Assembly: GCA_937885475.1 (NCBI GenBank)
Contig: CAKZZR010000143.1
Coordinates: 1 to 28,305 of the forward strand
Source of the DNA: an uncultured Treponema sp.
GTDB taxonomy: Bacteria > Spirochaetota > Spirochaetia > Treponematales > Treponemataceae
DNA length: 28,305 nt
Direction: 5' to 3'
A program made the position numbers and the translations under genes. Of this stretch, positions 1 through 7,556 are shown one piece after another; the first letter of the stretch is position 1, and each line of letters opens with the position of its first letter. The notes below the pieces were generated by a model. That model had not been told where the DNA came from. It saw only the letters and a list, made by a program, of their open reading frames with translations, and did no database searches.

Positions 1-2776
1 CGCCGTTCTTTTTTTGCAGGAGCGCGTCGTTTACCGAAAGCATCGCCTTTTTTACGATGTCGGCGGCGGTTCCCTGTACCGGCGTGTTTACGGCGATGCG
101 CTCTGCGGCTGATTTTTCAATCTTGTTAAGGCTGTTGATGTTCAGAATGGGGCGGCGGTGCCCGAACATCGTTTCTACATAGCCCGTTTTCTCCGCTTTC
201 TGCACGGTCTCGCTGATGAACGCGTTTATGCGTGAATAGGTCTTGAAGTAGTTTTCTATGAATTCCGTTGCCTGCGTGCGGCTTATGCCAAGGTCGCCCG
301 CAAGCCGGAACGCGCTCATTCCGTAGATAACGCCGAAGTTGATTGTTTTTGCGGTACGGCGCATTTCTGCGGTTACGGCATCCGGCGCAACACCAAAAAT
401 AAGGGCAGCCGTAGCCTTGTGAACGTCCGTTCCTTCTCGGAATGCACGGCACATGTTTTCGTCCGCGCTAAGGTGGGCAAGCACAACAAGCTCAATCTGG
501 GCGTAGTCCGCGCTGATAAGCACCTTGCCTTCCGGCGCAGTGAACGCGCTTCGTATGCGGCGACCGGCTTCGCTTCGTACCGGAATGTTCTGTAGGTTTG
601 GATCCCTGCTGGAAAGCCGCCCGGTTGCGGTGCCCGTCTGAACGAAGGTCGTGTGAATGCGGCTCTGGCGGTCCGTCATTGCAGGCAGCGTCTCAACGTA
701 GGTTGACTGAAGCTTTGCAAGCTCGCGGTATTCAAGAATCATTTTTGGCACGGCATCATACATTGCCAGCTCCTCAAGAACGCTTGTGTCCGTAGAGTAG
801 CCGGTTTTTGTCTTTTTTCCGGGCTTGAGTTTGCGTTCCTCAAAAAGAACGGTCTGAAGCTGTTTTGGCGACGCAATGTTGAACGAATGCCCCACTTCCT
901 TGTAGATGGCGTTTTCTGCGTCCTCAATGCCGGTTGTAAGCTCAATGTTGTATTCCTGAAGCAACGGGCTGCTTAAGTGAATGCCGGTAAGCTCCATTTT
1001 TGCAAGGAGCGGCATTATGCGCATCTCAAGCGTGGTGAACAGGTCAAAAAGCTCGGCTTCCTTAAGTGCGGGTGTTAATACCTTCATCAGTTGGAATGTA
1101 AAGTCCGCGTCCTCCGCCGCATACGGAACTGCCTTTTCTAGCTCAATGTCTGCAAAGGTCTGGCCCTTTGGCACGACGGCATCGTACTCAATGCCTCGCA
1201 AGCCCAGGACGGTCTCTCCCATTGTCTCAAGGCTGTAGGCGTTCTTTCCGGTTCGCTCCGGATTCAAAAGCCAGCCCGCAATCATTGTGTCAAAAAGAAC
1301 GCACGTAATGTCGTCTGGGGAAGAAAAAAGTCCGTTTGAGATAAGAACTTTTATGTCGAATTTTCCATTGTGAAGTGCGACCGTACAGTTTTGCGCGGTG
1401 AACAGCCTGCGAAGCTGTAAGAATGCGTCCTCTTTGGAAATGAATGTGTCGCTTTCAAAAATGTTGGTCGTGTACAGCGGAATATAGGCGGCTTCTCCTG
1501 TTCTGATGCTCAAACTGAAGCCCACGATTTTTGCTTCCAGCGTATCCAAGGAGTCTGTCTCGCAGTCAAAGGCTGCCGCTTTGCTTGCCAGGGCTGCGTC
1601 TATGAGGCGGGTAAGTTCCGCAAGTTCTGTGATTTTTTTGTAGGAACCAGCGTTGTCCTTTACCGCTTCCGGGGAAACGGTTGGCAAAAACGAAGCCTTT
1701 TTTGCGCCGTTCTGCGGCTTTGCACCATTTGCAGAAGTGGCGGCGGTGTGCGCGTCTGCGCCCGCGCTGGGAGTTCCGCTTGCAGTTGCGGAGCTTGTGT
1801 TTGAGTCTTGTGCGCCTGATGCTGTGCTGGCTGCATTGTCGCTTGCGGCTTTTTCAGCGTCCTCGGTTCCTGCCGTTGTTCCGATGCCGCCCGCAAGCTC
1901 CGCGTATTGCCGTGCCACCGCCGGAACGCCGTAGGCAAGCAGCGCGTCCGCCGCCTTCTGATAATTCAAGGCTCCGTTCTGCACGCTTAGCGCGGCATCA
2001 ATGTTTCCGCACGGAACCTCGTCGCAAAGGCGCACCAGCTTCTGCGAAAAACATGCGTTCTCCTTGCCGTCAATCAGTTTTTTTTGCATAGCGCCCTTTA
2101 TTTCGTCAATGTGCGCGTAGATTCCGTCAAGATTCTGGTATTCGCTCAAAAGCTTTGCCGCGGTTTTTACGCCCACGCCCTGCACGCCGGGAATGTTGTC
2201 GGCGGTGTCTCCGTAGAGCGCAAGCAGGTCAAGCAGCTGCGCGGGCAGAACGCCCCATTCCGCCTGAACGCCATCTATGCCGGTAACCTTCCATGCGGAA
2301 TTTGCGTCGGGTTTTAAAATCTGCGTGGTGTCGTTCACCAGCTGCATTAAGTCCTTGTCGCCCGAAAGAATGCGGCATGTGCGCCCGCTCTGCGCACATT
2401 TTTTTGCCACGGTCGCAATGATGTCGTCTGCCTCGTATCCGTCGCACTGCAATACCGGAATGCCTAGCCCTTCAAGAATTTCGCAAATCCACGGAATCTG
2501 CGCATGCAGGTCTTCTGGCGTTTTGTTGCGGGTTGCCTTGTACTGGTCATACAGCTCGTGCCGGAACGTCTTTGTTTTTGAGTCCATTGCGGCAACAATG
2601 CAGCCGGGCTTGTAGTGCTGCAATATATAATGAAGATTGCGGAAAAATCCAAAGAGTGCGCTTACGTTCTGTCCGTCGGAATTTGTAAGCGGGCGATTTA
2701 TGAATGCAAAATAGCATCTGAAAATAAGTCCATATGAATCAAGAACGTACACTGTGTTTTCGTCAAAAGTAGCCAT
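1..2776 (-). CDS. polA: DNA polymerase I (3' end cut by window edge)
   Basis: Family A DNA polymerase for Okazaki-fragment processing and repair synthesis. About 925 codons are visible; the C-terminus with the last polymerase motif lies beyond position 1. Order: 5'-3' exonuclease (about residues 1-285, opening MATFDENTVYVLDSYGLIFR, with YEADDIIA and GDKDLMQLV), an Ala/Ser/Thr-rich linker (about 290-365), a 3'-5' exonuclease domain, then the polymerase domain. The proofreading motifs look intact: FDCETDS (DxE, about 403), NGKFD (about 472) and YAAEDAD (about 552). Polymerase motif A (DYAQIEL, about 757) and motif B (RRTAKTINFGVIYGM, about 806-820) are present. The ATG at 2776 starts in register with the exonuclease fold and has no close Shine-Dalgarno site; an AGGGG lies 12 nt upstream. 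Divergent from groL. Confidence 0.95.
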   Translation of the reverse strand, partial: MATFDENTVYVLDSYGLIFRCYFAFINRPLTNSDGQNVSALFGFFRNLHYILQHYKPGCIVAAMDSKTKTFRHELYDQYKATRNKTPEDLHAQIPWICEILEGLGIPVLQCDGYEADDIIATVAKKCAQSGRTCRILSGDKDLMQLVNDTTQILKPDANSAWKVTGIDGVQAEWGVLPAQLLDLLALYGDTADNIPGVQGVGVKTAAKLLSEYQNLDGIYAHIDEIKGAMQKKLIDGKENACFSQKLVRLCDEVPCGNIDAALSVQNGALNYQKAADALLAYGVPAVARQYAELAGGIGTTAGTEDAEKAASDNAASTASGAQDSNTSSATASGTPSAGADAHTAATSANGAKPQNGAKKASFLPTVSPEAVKDNAGSYKKITELAELTRLIDAALASKAAAFDCETDSLDTLEAKIVGFSLSIRTGEAAYIPLYTTNIFESDTFISKEDAFLQLRRLFTAQNCTVALHNGKFDIKVLISNGLFSSPDDITCVLFDTMIAGWLLNPERTGKNAYSLETMGETVLGLRGIEYDAVVPKGQTFADIELEKAVPYAAEDADFTFQLMKVLTPALKEAELFDLFTTLEMRIMPLLAKMELTGIHLSSPLLQEYNIELTTGIEDAENAIYKEVGHSFNIASPKQLQTVLFEERKLKPGKKTKTGYSTDTSVLEELAMYDAVPKMILEYRELAKLQSTYVETLPAMTDRQSRIHTTFVQTGTATGRLSSRDPNLQNIPVRSEAGRRIRSAFTAPEGKVLISADYAQIELVVLAHLSADENMCRAFREGTDVHKATAALIFGVAPDAVTAEMRRTAKTINFGVIYGMSAFRLAGDLGISRTQATEFIENYFKTYSRINAFISETVQKAEKTGYVETMFGHRRPILNINSLNKIEKSAAERIAVNTPVQGTAADIVKKAMLSVNDALLQKKNG

Positions 2777-2782
2777 GCAAAG

Positions 2783-2812
2783 AGTATACCCCTATTCCGT
2801 GTGGTGCAACAA
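2783..2812 (-). promoter_or_regulatory. polA promoter, predicted leaderless
   Basis: A TATACT -10 box (2788-2783) ends 6 nt before the polA ATG. TTGTTG (2812-2807) lies 18 nt upstream of it; TTGCAC (2809-2804) is an alternative at 15 nt. A transcript would begin at or next to the start codon. The same arrangement recurs at several genes in this window. Confidence 0.5.
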
Positions 2813-2854
2813 TCGCGAGGCGGTGATAATTTGCGCAAAATAATAAAAAAAATC

Positions 2855-2883
2855 TTGCCGATTGCTGATAATTTTTGTATTTT
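2855..2883 (+). promoter_or_regulatory. putative groL promoter
   Basis: TTGCCG (2855-2860), 17 nt, TATTTT (2878-2883), giving a leader of about 58 nt with an AAGAGG ribosome binding site at 2931-2936. No CIRCE operator (TTAGCACTC-N9-GAGTGCTAA) is visible, so HrcA control is not supported by the sequence. The -10 box is weak. Confidence 0.4.
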
Positions 2884-2947
2884 TTAAACAAACGGAGCGT
2901 AATTGCTTCCGTATAACTGAAAATAATTTTAAGAGGTTAAATAGAAA

Positions 2948-4573
2948 ATGGCTAAACAGTTGTTGTTTAATGAAGATGCTCGTAAAAAGTTGCTTTCTGG
3001 TGTAGAACAGATTGCAAAGGCTGTAAAAGTTACTTTGGGTCCTTGTGGACGAATGGTCATGCTGGACAAAAAATACGGCGCTCCGACGATTACAAAGGAT
3101 GGTGTTTCGGTTGCAAAGGACATTGAGCTTGCCGACCCATATGAGAACATGGGCGCTCAGTTCGTTCGCGAGGTTGCTTCAAAAACGAATGATGATGCTG
3201 GAGACGGAACCACTACTTCTACTGTTCTGGCTTATGCTTTGGTTCGCGAGGGATTCAAGTCTGTTGCCGCTGGCATGACTCCTATTGAAATCAAGCGTGG
3301 TATGGACAAGGCTGTTGCTGCTGCGGTTGCTGAAATCAAGAAGAATTCAAAGCCGGTGAAGGATGGCGCTGACATAAAGAACATCGCTTCAATTTCTGCA
3401 AACAATGATAAAGAAATTGGTACTTTGATTGCTGATGCCATTGAGAAGGTTGGAAAGGACGGCGTAATCACCGTTGAAGAATCAAAGAACATGGACACAA
3501 CCGTTGACACTGTTGAAGGTATGCAGTTTGACCGCGGTTATATTTCAAGCTACTTTGTTACTGACCGTGAGCGCATGGTTGCTGAATACAGCGATGCTTA
3601 CGTGCTTATTTATGACAAGAAGATTTCTTCTATGAAGGATTTGCTTCCTATTCTTGAGAAGGTTGCCAATGCAGGCCGTTCGCTTGTAATCATCTGTGAG
3701 GATGTTGACGGCGAGGCTCTTACAACTTTGGTTCTGAACACAATCCGCGGAACAATCAAGGTTTGTGCAGTAAAGGCTCCTGGTTTTGGCGACAGAAGAA
3801 AGGATATGCTTCAGGATATCGCTATCTTGACCGGTGGTACCGTAGTTTCTGAGGAAGTTGGCTTGAAGCTTGAATCTTGTGGCGAGGAAGTTCTTGGTCA
3901 GGCTAAGACTATTAAGATTGACAAGGACAACACTACAATCGTTGGTGGTTCCGGCGAAAAGAAGGCTATAAGCGACCGCGTTGCAGAAATCAAGATGCAG
4001 ATTGAAAAATCTACTTCAACATATGACAAGGAACAGCTTCAGAAGCGACTTGCAAAACTTGCAGGTGGTGTTGCAGTAATCAATGTTGGTGCTACTACAG
4101 AAACTGAAATGAAGGAAAAGAAGTTCCGCGTTGAGGACACTATTGCCGCAACCCGCGCTGCTTTGGAAGAAGGCGTTGTTGCCGGCGGTGGAATTGCCCT
4201 GATTGAGGCTGCCAAGGCTCTTGAGACTATTCCATCTGATCTTAGCGAAGATGAGAAAGTTGGATACAAAATCGTCCGCCGCGCACTTGAGGAGCCAATC
4301 CGCCAGATTGCTGACAACGCAGGTATTGACGGTGCCGTAATCGCTGAGCGTGCAAAGAACGAGAAGAAGGGCGTGGGCTACAACGCTTACACAGGCGAAT
4401 GGGTGGACATGATTTCTGCCGGAATCATAGACCCTGCAAAGGTAACAACTTCTGCACTCAAGAATGCCGCTTCTATTGCAGGTACTTTGCTTACAACAGA
4501 ATGCGCAATCACCGACATTCCGGAACCAAAGCCAGCCGCTCCAGCAGCGCCTGACATGGGCGGAATGTACTAA
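2948..4573 (+). CDS. groL: chaperonin GroEL (Hsp60)
   Basis: ATP-driven cytoplasmic folding chaperonin of 541 residues, normal length. Family signatures are intact: TITKDGVSV, the nucleotide loop GDGTTTSTVLAYALV, KAPGFGDRRK, the VAGGG hinge region and a short C-terminal GGM tail (DMGGMY). groES is not adjacent, so the two genes are not in one operon here. The start is fixed by the AAGAGG site at 2931-2936 and the conserved MAKQLLFN opening. One oddity: the usual LGPKGRNV next to the nucleotide pocket reads LGPCGRMV here (Cys33, Met36). Codon choice (many Lys AAG, Gly GGT/GGC and Ala GCT) differs from neighbouring genes, as expected of a highly expressed gene. Confidence 0.98.
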   Translation: MAKQLLFNEDARKKLLSGVEQIAKAVKVTLGPCGRMVMLDKKYGAPTITKDGVSVAKDIELADPYENMGAQFVREVASKTNDDAGDGTTTSTVLAYALVREGFKSVAAGMTPIEIKRGMDKAVAAAVAEIKKNSKPVKDGADIKNIASISANNDKEIGTLIADAIEKVGKDGVITVEESKNMDTTVDTVEGMQFDRGYISSYFVTDRERMVAEYSDAYVLIYDKKISSMKDLLPILEKVANAGRSLVIICEDVDGEALTTLVLNTIRGTIKVCAVKAPGFGDRRKDMLQDIAILTGGTVVSEEVGLKLESCGEEVLGQAKTIKIDKDNTTIVGGSGEKKAISDRVAEIKMQIEKSTSTYDKEQLQKRLAKLAGGVAVINVGATTETEMKEKKFRVEDTIAATRAALEEGVVAGGGIALIEAAKALETIPSDLSEDEKVGYKIVRRALEEPIRQIADNAGIDGAVIAERAKNEKKGVGYNAYTGEWVDMISAGIIDPAKVTTSALKNAASIAGTLLTTECAITDIPEPKPAAPAAPDMGGMY

Positions 4574-4608
4574 TCTTTCCGCATGAAAGAAAGGGAAGTC
4601 TGAGCGAT

Positions 4609-4752
4609 GATAAAAATCATCGGAACGGAGCCAAAAACGGCTTTCGTGAGCATTTGCAAGGCGGGTTGCGAAGCAACCAGTATATAATTTCTTTACGCCT
4701 TGCTCATGCGGAACGAAAACGGCTTTTGGCGGAAGTGCAGATGATTTTTATC
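4609..4752. repeat. large imperfect inverted repeat downstream of groL (element C)
   Basis: A 13-bp perfect terminal inverted repeat (GATAAAAATCATC at 4609-4621; its complement at 4740-4752) encloses further paired blocks: GCCAAAA/TTTTGGC, CGGC/GCCG, TTTCGT/ACGAAA, GAGCA/TGCTC and AAGGCG/CGCCTT. The apex carries a small hairpin, GGTTGC-GAA-GCAACC (4664-4678). Between the terminal stem and the next stem lie unpaired purine-rich strands (GGAACGGA and GGAAGTGCA). The layout resembles repeat copies A and B elsewhere in the window, although the sequence is largely different. It could be a cruciform, a structured RNA or a small non-autonomous mobile element. Confidence 0.7.
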
Positions 4753-4788
4753 TTTTGCCAAGTGAGCATTCCTGTTCTTGATTGAGAG

Positions 4789-4827
4789 AAAAACGCACAA
4801 GTCATTTGCGGCTCGTGCGTTTTTTTT
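4789..4827 (+). terminator. rho-independent terminator after groL
   Basis: Stem AAAAACGCAC (4789-4798) / GTGCGTTTTT (4815-4824), 16-nt loop, followed by a T run ending at 4827. It ends about 250 nt after groL. The loop contains the -35 hexamer of the next promoter and the T run leads into its -10 box. Confidence 0.75.
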
Positions 4828-4834
4828 ATATAGT
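4806..4834 (+). promoter_or_regulatory. promoter of the pallilysin-related gene, predicted leaderless
   Basis: TTGCGG (4806-4811), 17 nt, TATAGT (4829-4834), then 6 nt (GATAGC) to the ATG at 4841. No Shine-Dalgarno sequence precedes the start. TATAGT is the same -10 hexamer used by the strong tRNA-Asn promoter at 25399. The -35 lies inside the terminator loop, so terminator and promoter overlap. Confidence 0.6.
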
Positions 4835-4840
4835 GATAGC

Positions 4841-6385
4841 ATGAAGAATAAAATTGTTGTCGCTGTTTTTTCGTCGGTAATCGCGGTTCTGGTGGCGGTG
4901 CTCGCGCTGCGCCTGTTTGTCTTTACAGAGCCGGAAGCCGCCCGCCCAAAAATCATCACGCCGGTTACAGATGCGTCCTCGCTTTCGGAGGCTGCGGACT
5001 CCTCCCGCGTCAGCGACAATTCCGTGCAGACCTCGTTCATTCCGCTGCGACCTACGGAAACCCTCATGGAAACGCTCACGCTGGACTTTGATGGCGACAA
5101 CCTTGACGATCAGGTTATTGCCGTGCATAAGGCAGGGTCGCCATATCTGTTCCTTATCGTTGGCTTGTACAATCCCGACACGAACGCTTATGACCGCGTC
5201 GCAGAAATTTCCACGGAAATTTCAAAGGTAAAGACTTTCTCCTATAACAGCCTTGACGTAATCGGCGACCACCGAAACGCCCTTGTATACCAGGGAATGA
5301 AGAACAATGGCGATTCTGTCATGCGGATTTATTTGTGCCGCAAGCGTCGTGGCTCCGTGGAACTTCAGAATATCGGCGACTTCAGCTCGGACGGAACGAT
5401 TTTTATTTTGCAGACGGAGCGTTCCGAGGCGTACGAGCTTTCGCAGGCAAAGGGCGCAAGCTACAGCGTGTGGGTCTACAGCTCAGACAAGAGCGATGCC
5501 AACGATACCACCGGCGTAAATCAGGTTCAGACGGAATACAAGTGGGATGCCGACTCGCAAACGTACAGACAGGCGCGCCAGCTGCATGTAAAGGGCAGCC
5601 GCATTGCCGCAAAGGAGCTTGCCCGCATTCAGAACGGCACGGTTGAGACGTTCGCGCAGTTTTTGAACGGCTTATGGTACAAGACCACGACCACTGGCTC
5701 CGTTCCGCTTTACATTTATTTTGACTACGATTCAAAAGAGGTCATCTTTCTTTCTGACGACACCGAGGGCGTGTATTCATGGGAGGATTCCAGCCTGCGT
5801 CGGAGCGGTATTTACCTTACCGTCGTAAATACCGTCATTCCCAGCATGAAGCGGCGCTTTGACATCATGCTTTCCGGAATGAAGGAAGTGAACATTCACG
5901 TTCACGACAACGTAGGAATGATTATCAAGGAAAGCACCCAGTGGGACGGCGCGTATAAAAAGATGTCGTTCCAGTCCACCTTTGGCGAGGCAAAAAAAGA
6001 AAAAAAATGCCGCGCCTATGCAAAGATCCTTATGGAAGAAAACTCGCGCTGGAAGGACGACGACGAGCGCCTGTTCAGTTTTGGTGAAGGCGTTGTGCAT
6101 GTTGTGAACGGTGAGTCAGAAACGAATGCGGTGTTTGTTCTTGATGACGTGGGGGAATTTCCTATCGTTCAGTTCCGGGAATTTACGGAGCAGCCGCTGC
6201 TTCAGACTACCTATGCCATGCAGTTCAGAACGTATGAGGTAGAGGTTCCGGCAAAGAACCGACGCTCAAAGCCTACCAAGCGCACAGAAACAGACACGTC
6301 AACCGTGATTCTTACGCCGGTGCGCTTTTCGCCGTCGACCTGCTATCCTACTGACGGCAGGACGATAATCTTGCACCGCCAGTAG
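4841..6385 (+). CDS. pallilysin-related (Tp0751-like) membrane-anchored protein
   Basis: 514 residues from the ATG at 4841, chosen over an in-frame TTG at 4778 because the latter would translate through the terminator. Residues about 4-28 form a single hydrophobic anchor; no lipobox Cys follows. Residues 82-90 (DFDGDNLDD) form an acidic, calcium-binding-like loop. Residues about 270-390 align by eye with the lipocalin-like domain of T. pallidum Tp0751 as I remember it: GLW (277), a FD..KEVIF strand, a T...IPSMKRRFDI segment, and STQWDGAYKK around 368. The HEVIH motif proposed as the Tp0751 metalloprotease site reads KEVNIH here (348-353), so zinc protease activity is unlikely. The roughly 240-residue N-terminal region and the C-terminal tail have no counterpart in the 237-residue Tp0751 that I recall. 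Probably envelope-located, exposed to periplasm or surface. Function unproven. Confidence 0.7.
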   Translation: MKNKIVVAVFSSVIAVLVAVLALRLFVFTEPEAARPKIITPVTDASSLSEAADSSRVSDNSVQTSFIPLRPTETLMETLTLDFDGDNLDDQVIAVHKAGSPYLFLIVGLYNPDTNAYDRVAEISTEISKVKTFSYNSLDVIGDHRNALVYQGMKNNGDSVMRIYLCRKRRGSVELQNIGDFSSDGTIFILQTERSEAYELSQAKGASYSVWVYSSDKSDANDTTGVNQVQTEYKWDADSQTYRQARQLHVKGSRIAAKELARIQNGTVETFAQFLNGLWYKTTTTGSVPLYIYFDYDSKEVIFLSDDTEGVYSWEDSSLRRSGIYLTVVNTVIPSMKRRFDIMLSGMKEVNIHVHDNVGMIIKESTQWDGAYKKMSFQSTFGEAKKEKKCRAYAKILMEENSRWKDDDERLFSFGEGVVHVVNGESETNAVFVLDDVGEFPIVQFREFTEQPLLQTTYAMQFRTYEVEVPAKNRRSKPTKRTETDTSTVILTPVRFSPSTCYPTDGRTIILHRQ

Positions 6386-6412
6386 CCGGCATTAAGGAAA
6401 ATTCCGCGCAAA

Positions 6413-7555
6413 ATGAAAAAGCTTCTTGCCCTATTTAAAAAAGACCTTATGCTGAGCGTCTCGCTTTTGGCGGCGCTCGTTTCGCTGTTCATAACGGTAC
6501 CCAGCCGTGAAACGCTTTCGCTCATCGACTGGAAAACCCTTGCAACTCTCTTCATGCTCATCACCATTCTGGAAGGCTTTAAAAAAGAGCATATCTTTTT
6601 GCCGATGCTGCGTCTTACCAGCCGTATTTCGTCAGTCAAATGGCTGTGCGCGTTCTTTGTGTTCGCAGTGTTCCTTTCGTCAATGTTCGTTACGAACGAT
6701 GTTTCGCTCATAATCTTTGTTCCGCTGACTATAATCATGCTGCGTGCCGGGGGCAAGGAGCGCTTTATTCTACCGGTGCTGACCTTTGAGAACATCGCCG
6801 CAATCCGCGGTTCCCTGCTCACACCTTTTGGAAGTCCGCAGAATCTGTTCCTGTTTTCGCAGAGCGGGGTGAGCGTGCAGAATTTCATGCTGCACATGCT
6901 GCCGCTGTGGGTGGTAAGCGCCGCCCTGCTGCTCCTGTTTATAAGCGTGCTGTTCCGCAAGAATCCTCGCGAGCATATTGACAGCAGCGCGGCCGTGGTG
7001 TCTGAAGAATGGGTGCCGGAGCGAAAAAAAATCCGCGTACTGTACCTGGTGCTTTTTGCCGCCGTCATCATAACGATTGTAACGCGCACCCGCTGGTGGC
7101 TTGCGGTTGCCGCGGGCGTTCTTGTGCTGTTGCTTGTGTTTGACCGCGCCGTGCTTGCAAGGACGGACTACGTGCTGATTCTTACGTTCTTCTGCTTTTT
7201 TGTGTTCTCGTCGTCCGTGTGCCGCAATCCCGCTATCTCCGCATTCCTAAAAAAGGCGGTGTGCGGCAACGAGTATTGGTGGGCGATTCTTTTGAGCCAG
7301 GTGATTTCCAATGTTCCCGCGTCAATCGTGCTGTGGCCATTTACGCAGAACCTTACCGCGCTTTTATACGGGCTTGACAGCGCCGGTCTTTGCTCAATAA
7401 TCGGAAGTCTTGCGAGCGTCATAAACCTGCGCCTGTATGCGCGCGAATATCCGGGAAACGGACTTGCTTTCCTTAAGACGTTCCAGATAATCAGCCTGCT
7501 GTTTTTTGCGATAATCGTTGTGCCGCAGTTCTTTTTGTGCGGCTGGAGGTTCTGA
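6413..7555 (+). CDS. ArsB/NhaD-type (ion transporter superfamily) permease
   Basis: A 380-residue integral membrane protein with about ten hydrophobic segments separated by short basic loops. The VTNDVSLIIFVPLTI segment (about 93-107) and the SNVPASIVLWPF segment near the C-terminus match the two pseudo-symmetric discontinuous-helix motifs of the ArsB/NhaD/CitM ion transporter superfamily. The substrate (arsenite, Na+/H+, dicarboxylate or other) cannot be read from the sequence. Shorter than ArsB or NhaD proteins of about 430 residues. It starts 27 nt after the pallilysin-related gene, with AAGGAAA upstream at rather long spacing, and ends one base before the next gene, so it is probably co-transcribed with both. 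Confidence 0.7.
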   Translation: MKKLLALFKKDLMLSVSLLAALVSLFITVPSRETLSLIDWKTLATLFMLITILEGFKKEHIFLPMLRLTSRISSVKWLCAFFVFAVFLSSMFVTNDVSLIIFVPLTIIMLRAGGKERFILPVLTFENIAAIRGSLLTPFGSPQNLFLFSQSGVSVQNFMLHMLPLWVVSAALLLLFISVLFRKNPREHIDSSAAVVSEEWVPERKKIRVLYLVLFAAVIITIVTRTRWWLAVAAGVLVLLLVFDRAVLARTDYVLILTFFCFFVFSSSVCRNPAISAFLKKAVCGNEYWWAILLSQVISNVPASIVLWPFTQNLTALLYGLDSAGLCSIIGSLASVINLRLYAREYPGNGLAFLKTFQIISLLFFAIIVVPQFFLCGWRF

Positions 7556-7556
7556 A

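Noticed and set aside
2821..2947. CIRCE operator upstream of groL
   Set aside because: No match to TTAGCACTC-N9-GAGTGCTAA; only a weak TTTGT/ACAAA inverted pair is present.
6343..7089. Minus-strand open frame of 248 codons opposite the permease
   Set aside because: The plus strand encodes a clear membrane transporter; the antisense product has no recognisable feature.
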